DNA of 8,978 nucleotides from JBBSIG01 sp038232215 (GCA_038232215.1 JBBSIG010000096.1:1-8978), one strand, 5' to 3'. Shown: positions 1 to 5,121, counted from the stretch's first letter. Notes: generated by a model not told the origin, from the letters alone. Program-made: numbers and translations.

Positions 1-185
1 GCGTCTCTCACCTCGATCGAGCTCGCGAACGCCCTCACCGCCTGGTCGAAGCGGAGCTCGACCGAGGCGGGGGCCGAGTCGAGGCGCTTCCCGAAGCCGG
101 GCTCGACGTGCCCGAGCGTCGCGTGGGCGGCCGCCCCGCCGGGAAACGCGAGTGCCAGCGCCGCGACTGCGACGACGCGTCTCAT
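1..185 (-). CDS. CopC-like copper-binding protein, N-terminal part (runs off the left edge)
   Basis: About 61 N-terminal residues are visible. The start is MRRVVAVAALALAF, a classic short signal peptide with two Arg, a hydrophobic core, and the likely cleavage site AAA/HATL. Cleavage there leaves His as the mature N-terminus. This is typical of CopC/YobA/PcoC proteins, where that His is a Cu(II) ligand. The next stretch (HATLGHVEPGFGKRLDSAPASVELRFDQAV) follows the CopC pattern 'HA.L..S.P..G..L..AP..V.L.F...V'. CopC proteins bind copper outside the membrane and pass it to CopD or to oxidase assembly. The ATG overlaps the stop of the upstream six-helix gene as ATGA, so translation is probably coupled. 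A C-terminal CopD/YcnJ membrane part could be fused beyond the edge. The family call is fairly secure; the downstream architecture is unknown. Confidence 0.8.
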   Translation of the reverse strand, partial: MRRVVAVAALALAFPGGAAAHATLGHVEPGFGKRLDSAPASVELRFDQAVRAFASSIEVRD

Positions 186-766
186 CGGTGCGGCTCCCCG
201 GCGAGCGGCGAGAGGTGCCCGAACACGGGAGCGACGTCACGATCGCAGTAGAGGGCGACCGCGACGACGACGACCGTGAGCGCGAAGCCCGCGTTGAAGA
301 CGGCTGCGCGCGGCCGGAACGCCTTCCCGAGCGGGAACACCGCCGCCCCGAGCGCGATCCAGCCGAGCAGATGGTGGAGGAACGCCGAGCGCGCGAAGAA
401 CCAGCCGTTCTGCTCGTGGACGAGGAAGGCGAGGCCTGAGACCGCGAGCGCGAGGGACAGCGTCAGCGCCCAGAGGGGGCTCTGCAGCTTGCCGCGTACG
501 ACCGCGAGCTGCGCGGCGCCCGCGAGCATCATCACCTGGGCCCACGAGCCGTGCGCCAGCATGTGGATCGTCGAGCTCGTGAAGAAGACCATCACGGGCC
601 AGAGCAGCAACCCCATCCCGAAGAGGACCCCGGGCCAGAGGTACGCCCGCCAGGCGCGGCGCTGCCAGACCGCCGTGCCGACGATCACCTCCGCGAGCAG
701 GCAGAGCCCGAGGACGAGAAAACCCGTCGCGAACAGCCAGTGCACCATCTCCGCCGGGGGCTGCAT
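182..766 (-). CDS. Six-helix integral membrane protein of unknown function, copC neighbour
   Basis: 194 aa, starting MQPPAEMVHWLF. Six hydrophobic segments are visible at roughly residues 8-33, 41-63, 68-90, 98-117, 130-150 and 155-173, with a short polar tail. Histidines sit at or near helix ends (His9, His68, His72, His117, His131, His132), an arrangement that could bind metal or heme; this is inference only. I do not recognise a named family. Copper-transport (CopD-like) or oxidase-assembly (CtaG-like) roles come to mind from the architecture and the copC neighbour, but no diagnostic motif was found. The ATG overlaps the stop of the preceding 90-aa gene (TGATG), and its own stop overlaps the copC start (ATGA). 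This makes a tightly coupled membrane/copper gene set. Confidence 0.8.
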   Translation of the reverse strand: MQPPAEMVHWLFATGFLVLGLCLLAEVIVGTAVWQRRAWRAYLWPGVLFGMGLLLWPVMVFFTSSTIHMLAHGSWAQVMMLAGAAQLAVVRGKLQSPLWALTLSLALAVSGLAFLVHEQNGWFFARSAFLHHLLGWIALGAAVFPLGKAFRPRAAVFNAGFALTVVVVAVALYCDRDVAPVFGHLSPLAGEPHR

Positions 767-1038
767 CACTCCACCTCGAGGTCTTCGAGGAGGCCGGGCA
801 CGATCAGGAGGTGGAAGAGCAGGCCGACGGCGACGACCAGGAGCGGCGGCTCCACGGCGAGCCACCAGAAGCCCTGGTCGTGCGGGTGCAGAAGCGTGAT
901 CCGGTAGGGCTGCAGGACGGCCCAGACGACGCCCGCGAGCGCGGTCGCGGGGCCGAGCAGGCCGAGCGCCCGCGCACGTGCAGTCACACGCGTACGGGTA
1001 CGGGCTCCTTCGAGTTGGGATGTGAGTTCCGCGTTCAT
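766..1038 (-). CDS. Small two-helix membrane protein, unknown function
   Basis: 90 aa. An Arg-rich amphipathic N-terminus (residues 1-24, several Arg, predicted cytoplasmic) precedes two hydrophobic segments at about 25-43 (LGLLGPATALAGVVWAVL) and 59-81 (WLAVEPPLLVVAVGLLFHLL). The short loop between them (QPYRITLLHPHDQGFW) contains two His, and the tail is acidic. No family is recognised. The start is supported by a GGAGGA Shine-Dalgarno sequence at 1041-1046, close to the ATG. Its stop overlaps the next start (TGATG). It is probably a small subunit or accessory protein working with the adjacent six-helix protein; that is inference from coupling alone. Confidence 0.72.
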   Translation of the reverse strand: MNAELTSQLEGARTRTRVTARARALGLLGPATALAGVVWAVLQPYRITLLHPHDQGFWWLAVEPPLLVVAVGLLFHLLIVPGLLEDLEVE

Positions 1039-1095
1039 CGTCCTCCAGACGGTCGAGAGTGGACGAGGCCCGCAGCGCCGATCGCCGGCCGCGGG

Positions 1096-1764
1096 CTACG
1101 CGGGCGCGGGCGGGGGACGGCTCTCGAACGCGAGCCCGAACAGCCTGCGGGGCGCGAGCCTCGCCTCGGACAGGCGGCGGGGTTGAGGGGCGAGCGGAGA
1201 GCCGGCCGCAAGGCTCCGCGCGTAGGCAGCGGCCGCGTCCGCGTACGACTCGTACTCCGCGAGCCAGCTCGCGACGGACCGATAGGCCACCGCGACGAAG
1301 ACCGCGAGCACGGCGAAGACGGAGAGCGCCGAGGTGTGCAGCCAGGGCGCGAGCACGGGCCAGCGTCCGACCGAGAGCCGTTCCGCGTCCGTCTGGACGA
1401 GGTAGAAGAGCGAGGTGACCGAGAAGGAAGCCGCCCACAGGCGCGGCGAGAGCTCGAGCCGCACTCTGGGAGCAGTCGGCGCCCGGGCAGCGCCGAGCGT
1501 GTGCAGGAGAGCCCGCGCACTTCGCGCAGCCGCCCGAGCCTTGGCGAAGCGCCAGGCGACCGCGGCGAGCATCAGCGCCACGCCGATCTTCACGCCTCCC
1601 AGCAGGAACGGGTAGTAGTCCGCTCCCGCGTAGCTCGGCGGGGGAACGTGCCGGCCGATGTTGAGCTGATCGGTGAGGCTCCGTCCGAGGAGCTCCGCGA
1701 CGAGCGCGAGCAGCGCGAACGCGCTGCACGCGGCCAGCCGGCGGTGATCCCGCGCCCGCTTCAT
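1096..1764 (-). CDS. Four-helix membrane protein, unknown function, first gene of the copC operon
   Basis: 222 aa from ATG at 1764. Four membrane segments are visible at about residues 8-27, 51-73, 108-125 and 143-167. A loop between helices 1 and 2 is rich in Pro, Tyr and His (IGRHVPPPSYAGADYYPF). A cytoplasmic-looking Arg/Ala-rich stretch lies between helices 2 and 3, and the tail (168-222) is Ala/Arg/Pro-rich and helical. No known family is recognised. A longer reading from TTG at 1800 is open, but its 12 extra codons look untranslated and overlap a possible -35 box, so the ATG is preferred. No clear Shine-Dalgarno precedes the ATG, which fits a leaderless transcript. A 57-bp gap separates it from the next gene, so it probably shares the transcript. 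Confidence 0.7.
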   Translation of the reverse strand: MKRARDHRRLAACSAFALLALVAELLGRSLTDQLNIGRHVPPPSYAGADYYPFLLGGVKIGVALMLAAVAWRFAKARAAARSARALLHTLGAARAPTAPRVRLELSPRLWAASFSVTSLFYLVQTDAERLSVGRWPVLAPWLHTSALSVFAVLAVFVAVAYRSVASWLAEYESYADAAAAYARSLAAGSPLAPQPRRLSEARLAPRRLFGLAFESRPPPAPA

Positions 1765-1770
1765 GCACAG

Positions 1771-1800
1771 AGTGTGCCGCGCCTCGGCGGCCCTGGTCAA
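1771..1800 (-). promoter_or_regulatory. Possible promoter giving a leaderless mRNA for the copC operon
   Basis: Reading the minus strand, TTGACC (1800-1795) is followed after 18 bp by CACACT (1776-1771). This is a good -35 and a weak (3 of 6) -10. Transcription would begin about 7 bases further on, at or beside the ATG at 1764. A leaderless start would explain the missing ribosome binding site, and leaderless mRNAs are common in Actinobacteria. The evidence is spacing and box similarity only. Confidence 0.3.
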
Positions 1801-1879
1801 TAGCTCGCCGGCCGGGCCGGGCTCCGAGCGCCGATGCCGTGGTCAGACGCGGGGGAGCCGGCTCGTCGAGACAGGTCGA

Positions 1880-1889
1880 GTGTGCCGAC
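1880..1889 (+). repeat. Direct repeat copy 1 (GTGTGCCGAC)
   Basis: The perfect 10-bp word GTGTGCCGAC recurs at 1984-1993. Similarity extends to the left: GTCGA lies just before both copies, with two extra bases in the second. The copies flank the 1921-1957 palindrome almost symmetrically (31 bp and 26 bp away). Together they suggest a repeat unit or the edges of a small element. Confidence 0.5.
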
Positions 1890-1920
1890 TCTCCCTCGAT
1901 TTTTCCTCAGCCGCGCGGCG

Positions 1921-1957
1921 GGGCGGAATTCCAGGGTCTGACCCTGGAAGTTCGCCC
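1921..1957. repeat. REP-like palindrome (10+1+10 bp stem with outer 5-bp arms)
   Basis: The core 1929-1949 is a perfect inverted repeat: TTCCAGGGTC, one central T, then GACCCTGGAA. After a 3-base internal loop on each side (GAA and GTT) the symmetry resumes with GGGCG (1921-1925) and CGCCC (1953-1957). Every paired position is centred on base 1939. The GGGTCTGACCC core resembles palindromes I recall as dispersed, multi-copy repeats (REP/RAYT-like) in many bacterial genomes; that link is from memory and untested here. With a one-base centre it would form a cruciform or act as a dyad binding site rather than a comfortable RNA hairpin. Confidence 0.7.
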
Positions 1958-1983
1958 TTCGGGACACGTTCAGTGTGTCGATT

Positions 1984-1993
1984 GTGTGCCGAC
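1984..1993 (+). repeat. Direct repeat copy 2 (GTGTGCCGAC)
   Basis: Second copy of the 10-bp word found at 1880-1889, lying on the other side of the palindrome and preceded by GTGTCGATT. Confidence 0.5.
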
Positions 1994-2007
1994 GTTTCCC
2001 CCAACTC

Positions 2008-2036
2008 TCGCCACGCGCGCTCGGCGGCCCCATACT
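2008..2036 (+). promoter_or_regulatory. Possible promoter of the small plus-strand gene
   Basis: TCGCCA (2008-2013) and CATACT (2031-2036) are separated by 17 bp. Each matches 4 of 6 bases of the -35 and -10 consensus. Transcription would begin near 2043, about 15 bases before the GAGGAGGT ribosome binding site at 2056-2063. CATACT sits in one of the few AT-containing patches here. Support is modest. Confidence 0.3.
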
Positions 2037-2069
2037 AGAGGCGGTTGTCCCGCTCGAGGAGGTCTCGCG

Positions 2070-2195
2070 ATCGGTCACTACTCGGCTCGCCTGCGACGGA
2101 GCCGGCGGCTCCGCTGGCGCCTGCTCCGGCTCGGACTCGAGCTGCTCGGCGCGGCGCTCCTCGTGGCGGCCGTCGCGCTGGCCGTTACGCGGTAG
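2070..2195 (+). CDS. Candidate 41-aa single-span membrane protein with an apparent ATC start
   Basis: An excellent ribosome binding site, GAGGAGGT (2056-2063), is followed after 6 bases by ATC at 2070. That begins an open frame of 41 codons ending in TAG at 2193-2195. The product would read (I/M)GHYSARLRRSRRLRWRLLRLG then LELLGAALLVAAVALAVTR: a strongly basic N-terminus followed by one hydrophobic segment. This is an inside-positive, single-pass membrane topology. No ATG, GTG or TTG lies in frame near the RBS. ATC is a rare but possible start codon, or it may be a mutated or miscalled start. It converges with the next gene, with 12 bp between the two stops. The product is not recognised. The alternative is that this is chance coding within a GC-rich gap. 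Confidence 0.35.
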   Translation: MGHYSARLRRSRRLRWRLLRLGLELLGAALLVAAVALAVTR

Positions 2196-2207
2196 CACCG
2201 CCGCGCG

Positions 2208-3299
2208 CTACGTCGGCGAGATCTCGAACACCTGCCGCTTCAGGAGCTTGCCGTACCGGACCTCCTCGCGGGCACCGAATCCCGGCCAGACGTACCAGCT
2301 GTAGAGGCCGGGGACGAGCCGATCGCGCCGGCCCTTGTAGCTCCACGTGGGGGAGAGGCTCACCTTGGTGGTCGCGGGCCACAGCTCGAGCACCTTCTTG
2401 GTGCCGCGGAAGAGCTGGACGTTGTAGTAGGTCGCCCTCGGAGCCGGCGCCCAGAGAAAGATGCGCGGGCCCGCCGGGACCGGGAGCGTCTCCCGCACCG
2501 GCTTCGGTGCGAGCTTCGGAGCAGCCTGCCGCTCGACGGGCCGCGCCGCGTCGCGGCCGGGCTTCCGGGCGGGGGTCTGCGCGAGCGTCGGCACCTGTTC
2601 CCGCACCGATCGACGGGGCTTCGGCGCGCGGGTTTTCGGCTCGCCCTTCGACCCAGTCGCACGCGGCGACGGCGTGAGCCCCGACCGCCCCCCGGCCGCG
2701 GGGCGCGTCCTCGAGCCGACCGTGCGGGCACGGTGCGCGGACGGCTCGGCGCCGCCTGCGAGCCTCGGAGAGTCGGACGAGGAGCCGAGTACCGGGCGGA
2801 GACCGAAGTAGCCGCCGAGGGCGCCGAGGACGAGGCCGACGGCGACGAGCTGGAGGGCGCGGCTCCGGGGTGCCGGCGGCGGAGCGAAGACGGGCGCGGG
2901 CGCGATCCGGCGGGCGGCGGCCGGCGGCGGCTCGGGCTCGGGCTCGGTTTCGCTCTCGGAGTCGGGCTCGCGCCGAGGTACGAGGACCGGCAGCGGTCGC
3001 GGAGCCGGCGGCGGCTCCGGCTCCGCCGTCTCCCACTCGACGGGCTCGAGCCGCAGCCGCCGCGGAGGCGGCGGAAGCGCCTCGGGCGTCTCTACGAGCT
3101 GCAGAGCCCGCTGGCTGCTCGGAACGAGTGAGGCGCTGGGTGGATCCATGACGCTCGGCGCGGGCGGGACGAAGCCCTCGCCGGGATCCGGTAGTCGCAG
3201 CCGGGCGAGCGGCCGCAGGTCGGGGGTGACGAGGACGAGCTCGGGGCTGATCGGCCCGAGCTCGGTCCCTTCGAGAGGTGCGTGGGTCTCAGCGCTCAT
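2208..3299 (-). CDS. Proline-rich single-span membrane protein with C-terminal FN3-like domain
   Basis: 363 aa from ATG at 3299. Residues 1-146 are Pro/Glu/Arg-rich and probably cytoplasmic, with an ordered-looking start (SPELVLVTPDLRPLARLRLPDP, about 18-39) and acidic EPEPEP low complexity at 112-125. One membrane helix lies at about 148-168 (ALQLVAVGLVLGALGGYFGL). A basic Pro/Lys/Arg/Ala-rich linker spans about 170-276. The end (278-363) is a beta-strand pattern rich in Trp and Tyr, with FLWAPAPRATYYNVQLFRGTKK and GLYSWYVWPGF, as in fibronectin type III-like domains of bacterial surface proteins. The likely layout is an anchored extracytoplasmic domain on a long stalk. No catalytic motif is seen and its role is unknown. 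It stands alone between a convergent small gene and the terminator of the next operon. No clear RBS precedes the ATG. Confidence 0.75.
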   Translation of the reverse strand: MSAETHAPLEGTELGPISPELVLVTPDLRPLARLRLPDPGEGFVPPAPSVMDPPSASLVPSSQRALQLVETPEALPPPPRRLRLEPVEWETAEPEPPPAPRPLPVLVPRREPDSESETEPEPEPPPAAARRIAPAPVFAPPPAPRSRALQLVAVGLVLGALGGYFGLRPVLGSSSDSPRLAGGAEPSAHRARTVGSRTRPAAGGRSGLTPSPRATGSKGEPKTRAPKPRRSVREQVPTLAQTPARKPGRDAARPVERQAAPKLAPKPVRETLPVPAGPRIFLWAPAPRATYYNVQLFRGTKKVLELWPATTKVSLSPTWSYKGRRDRLVPGLYSWYVWPGFGAREEVRYGKLLKRQVFEISPT

Positions 3300-3373
3300 G
3301 GGAGTGCAACTCGCCGGTGCCGTTCACTTCGACGCCGGCTCGTGATCTCCCTATCGGCCGGAAGGGGCCGGTT

Positions 3374-3410
3374 CACGAGAGAGGCGGGCACAAGGCCCGC
3401 CTCTCTCGTG
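3374..3410 (-). terminator. Strong hairpin terminator after the SRPBCC gene
   Basis: CACGAGAGAGGCGGGC (3374-3389) pairs perfectly over 16 bp with GCCCGCCTCTCTCGTG (3395-3410) around the five-base loop ACAAG. It begins 22 bases past the stop of the minus-strand SRPBCC gene, where a terminator for that operon is expected. No T-tract follows on either strand, as is common for terminators in GC-rich Actinobacteria. Being symmetric, it could also stop plus-strand transcription. Confidence 0.75.
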
Positions 3411-3432
3411 CCAGGGGTGACCCGAGGCGCGC

Positions 3433-3900
3433 CTACGTGTGGCCCGCTCCGCCGCGAATCTTTCCACGCCAGGCGCCGGTGGCCTCGCCGCGGCCTTCGA
3501 TCAGGTCCTTGAAACGCTCGAGGTCCACCTTCACGCGCACGTCGTCGGCGCCGACCGCGCTACCGAGCGTCTCGAGTAGACCCTCGGGGTCGTAGCTCAT
3601 GTCGACCGCGACGCGTGTCCGGCTGCCGTCGATGGCCTCGAAGGACACGTCGCCGGAGCTCACCTTCCCGTCGGTCGAGCGCCAGGCGATGCGGCGGTCG
3701 GGCTCCTGATGGGTGATCTCGGCGTCCCACTCGTGGCGCTTGCCGCCGATCTCGGCGGCCCAGCGCAGGTGGGCGTCGTCGACCTGCCTCACCGACTCGA
3801 CGCCCTTCATGAAGCGCGGAAACTCCTCGAACTGCGTCCACTGGTTGTACGCCGTCTGGATGGGGACGTCGACCTCGATCGACTCCTTGATGCTGGCCAT
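3433..3900 (-). CDS. SRPBCC (START/Bet v1-like) family protein, polyketide cyclase/dehydrase type
   Basis: 155 aa starting MASIKESIEVDVPIQTAYNQWTQFEEFPRFMKGVESV. This is the typical opening of single-domain SRPBCC proteins of the polyketide cyclase/dehydrase group (PF03364-like): first strand, 'VPI..AY..W..FE.FP.FM' helices, then strands. The later segments HEWDAEITHQEPDRRIAWRS and VSFEAIDGSRTRVAVDMSYDP fit the antiparallel sheet, and the closing helix includes VDLERFKDLIEGRGEATGAWRG. These proteins fold around a hydrophobic ligand pocket; the ligand here is unknown. The ATG is supported by GAGGAG at 3903-3908, although only 2 bases separate it from the start. A longer open frame upstream lacks this opening and is rejected. 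A stress-type promoter lies just upstream and a strong terminator just downstream, so it is probably both the last gene of the operon and separately transcribed. Confidence 0.88.
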   Translation of the reverse strand: MASIKESIEVDVPIQTAYNQWTQFEEFPRFMKGVESVRQVDDAHLRWAAEIGGKRHEWDAEITHQEPDRRIAWRSTDGKVSSGDVSFEAIDGSRTRVAVDMSYDPEGLLETLGSAVGADDVRVKVDLERFKDLIEGRGEATGAWRGKIRGGAGHT

Positions 3901-3935
3901 GACTCCTCGTTCCCTCGACTGCGGGCACGAGGGCT

Positions 3936-3960
3936 CTACCCGCCGCGCGGGCGGACAAAC
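3936..3960 (-). promoter_or_regulatory. SigB/SigF-type (general stress) promoter candidate
   Basis: On the minus strand, GTTTGT (3960-3955), a 13-base spacer and GGGTAG (3941-3936) closely match the alternative sigma-factor pattern GTTTAA-N12-14-GGGTAT known for Bacillus SigB, and related patterns for actinobacterial SigF/SigB. Transcription would start near 3929, giving a leader of about 29 bases before the SRPBCC ATG with its RBS inside. It sits wholly within the 67-bp gap between two genes. The spacer contains a CCGCC/GGCGG hairpin (3940-3954), which could arise by chance in such GC-rich DNA. Confidence 0.45.
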
Positions 3961-3967
3961 GCCTGCC

Positions 3968-4303
3968 TCAGGGAGAGCGGGAATCCAGCTCGGCGGCGAG
4001 ACGAGCGGCCTCCGGGGCCTTCTCGACGACGAGGTAGGAGCCGTGCCGGGCGACCACGTGCTCGACGTCCGGGACTTCGTGCCCGGGGACGACCGCGAAC
4101 GTCGCGGGATTCGACCGTAGCTTCTCGTACGCGGCGTAGTCGAGCGAGAGCCGCTCGGTACACCTTTCGTCGCCGCACTCGCAGACGGCGGCGAGCTGAT
4201 CGTTCGCTCCCCCACCGAAGCTGGTCTGCAGCTCCTGAACACGCTCGTTCACCTCCCGGAAGAGCGCCTCGTTCGCCACGATCCTCTGCTCACGCTCGTC
4301 CAT
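3968..4303 (-). CDS. Small CxCx4C protein, unknown function
   Basis: 111 aa starting MDEREQRIVANEALFREVNERVQELQ. The N-terminal 30 residues form a charged helix. The motif CECGDERC places Cys41, Cys43 and Cys48 together, suggesting a metal site, possibly zinc. The rest (LSLDYAAYEKLRSNPATFAVVPGHEVPDVEHVVARHGSYLVVEK) is an alpha/beta domain with possible fourth-ligand His residues at HE and EH. I recall similar unnamed proteins as common in Actinobacteria, but no function is known to me. The ATG lies only 4 bases after the stop of the DUF892 gene, so the two are co-transcribed and probably co-translated. The RBS is weak (AGGCGA). Confidence 0.78.
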   Translation of the reverse strand: MDEREQRIVANEALFREVNERVQELQTSFGGGANDQLAAVCECGDERCTERLSLDYAAYEKLRSNPATFAVVPGHEVPDVEHVVARHGSYLVVEKAPEAARLAAELDSRSP

Positions 4304-4307
4304 TCGC

Positions 4308-4796
4308 CTATGGCCGCCCTTCCTCCAGCGACAGCTCCGCGAAGCGGTCCCAGCTCGCCGAGATCCGGTCGGCCATCGCCTTCTCCTGGGCGATGATCTC
4401 CGTCGCCGCCTGCGCGGTCTCGTCGTCACCGGCCCGCTGGGCGACGCGGCGTAGGAGCTCGTAGCTCGCGATCTCCAGGTGCTCAGTCGCGAACCCGTCC
4501 CGCGCGTTCCGTCCCGCCTTCTCGCCGCGCACGACGTCCAGCGGCAGCTTCGCGAGCGCGCCCAGGATGCCGCTCGCCTGCTTGAGCAGGGACGGCGAGG
4601 CACCGTGCGCCTGCAGCCGCTCCGCCATCCGGGCAGCGTGCTGCTCCGTCTCGCGCCTGTGCTGCTCGAGCTGCGCGACGATGTCCTCGTCGTCCGTCGT
4701 CTTGATCATGCCGTCGAGCATCCGGAGCACATTCTGCTCCATTGCGTGAGCCTCGTCGATGTGCTTCACGAGACGTGCTCTCAGTTCCGGGCTCAT
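4308..4796 (-). CDS. DUF892 / YciE-YciF ferritin-like protein (internal-start product)
   Basis: 162 aa from ATG at 4796. It reads MSPELRARLVKHIDEAHAMEQNVLRMLDGMI and continues as a four-helix bundle. Metal-type residues are spread over the helices: HIDEAHAMEQ (Glu15, Glu20), HRRETEQH (Glu49, His53), EHLEIASYE (Glu105, His106, Glu108) and EIIAQEKAMAD (Glu133, Glu138). This is the layout of DUF892 (PF05974, YciE/YciF), a ferritin-like family tied to stress responses in enterobacteria; its reaction is not established. The start is very well supported by GGAGGAGG at 4802-4809, 5-8 bases from the ATG. The same frame stays open upstream into a second conserved-looking domain, so this may be either a stand-alone protein made from an internal start or the C-terminal half of a fusion. 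Confidence 0.75.
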   Translation of the reverse strand: MSPELRARLVKHIDEAHAMEQNVLRMLDGMIKTTDDEDIVAQLEQHRRETEQHAARMAERLQAHGASPSLLKQASGILGALAKLPLDVVRGEKAGRNARDGFATEHLEIASYELLRRVAQRAGDDETAQAATEIIAQEKAMADRISASWDRFAELSLEEGRP

Positions 4797-5093
4797 GCCC
4801 GCCTCCTCCGTGGTGGTCGTAAGCGGGAGCAGGCGGAAGCGCCCGAGCGCCCGTCCGAGCAGGACTGCCCGTCCCGCGTACGCGCCCTCCTCCGCCCGTT
4901 CCAGCACGTCGACGAGACCCGCGAGCGGCGCGCGGTAGTGCAGCTCGAGACCGCGCACGTCGAACCGCACGCCCGGAAGCTCCCCGAGAGCCGTCTCGCC
5001 GCCGGAACCCGAGATGCGCTTACGGACGCCGGTCAGCGGGGGCAGCAGTCCGCTGACGCGCTCGACCCTCCAGACGCCGTCGAGCTCGCTCAC
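4308..5093 (-). CDS. Fused reading: unnamed beta-rich domain plus DUF892
   Basis: 261 aa if read from GTG at 5093, which lies 28 bp after the galK stop. Residues 1-91 (SELDGVWRVERVSGLLPPLTGVRKRI ... LGRFRLLPL) look like a real small domain: alternating hydrophobic strands, Gly turns, and the elements GLELHYRAPLAGLVDVLE and GRAVLLGRALGRFRL. This suggests a small lipocalin-like beta barrel; I recall similar stand-alone unnamed proteins in Actinobacteria. A short TTTTEEAG linker then runs straight into Met100, the first residue of DUF892, with no stop in between. The linker codons also form the strong internal ribosome binding site. Two readings remain: a true fusion, or two proteins whose separating stop has been lost. 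The first domain is coding either way, since no other frame explains 4797-5093. The GTG choice is tentative because its RBS is weak. Confidence 0.55.
   Translation of the reverse strand: MSELDGVWRVERVSGLLPPLTGVRKRISGSGGETALGELPGVRFDVRGLELHYRAPLAGLVDVLERAEEGAYAGRAVLLGRALGRFRLLPLTTTTEEAGMSPELRARLVKHIDEAHAMEQNVLRMLDGMIKTTDDEDIVAQLEQHRRETEQHAARMAERLQAHGASPSLLKQASGILGALAKLPLDVVRGEKAGRNARDGFATEHLEIASYELLRRVAQRAGDDETAQAATEIIAQEKAMADRISASWDRFAELSLEEGRP
4802..4809 (-). promoter_or_regulatory. Strong internal ribosome binding site for DUF892
   Basis: GGAGGAGG on the minus strand lies 5-8 bases before the ATG at 4796, inside the open frame that continues from the upstream domain. Such a good site inside a coding sequence argues that DUF892 is, or recently was, translated on its own. 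Confidence 0.6.
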
Positions 5094-5121
5094 ACGTGAC
5101 AGGTTCCACCCGCCGCCGGAG

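Larger units (their letters stand above)
1801..2069. other. Intergenic repeat island, no convincing gene
   Basis: About 270 bp with no plausible protein on either strand. The open frames here have low-quality Arg/Ser/Pro composition. The stretch holds two copies of GTGTGCCGAC around a long perfect palindrome, a short GACAC/GTGTC hairpin (1963-1967 with 1975-1979), and at its right end a possible promoter for a small plus-strand gene. It looks like a site where dispersed repeat sequence has settled between two operons. Confidence 0.55.

Noticed and set aside
1797..2198. 133-codon minus-strand open frame across the repeat island
   Set aside because: It merely reads through the palindrome and direct repeats, has no RBS or family resemblance, and overlaps the better-supported plus-strand small frame.
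2189..2201. GCGGT-AGC-ACCGC hairpin between the convergent stops
   Set aside because: Only a 5-bp stem with a 3-base loop in very GC-rich DNA. Too weak to call as a bidirectional terminator.
2931..2983. Repeated CTCGGG-type sequence in the Pro-rich protein gene, considered as a DNA repeat
   Set aside because: It encodes the Glu-Pro low-complexity stretch (EPEPEP, SESE) and is explained by protein composition.
3940..3954. CCGCC/GGCGG hairpin after the CxCx4C gene, considered as a terminator
   Set aside because: A 5-bp stem with no T-tract, lying inside the spacer of the candidate stress promoter. Likely chance pairing.
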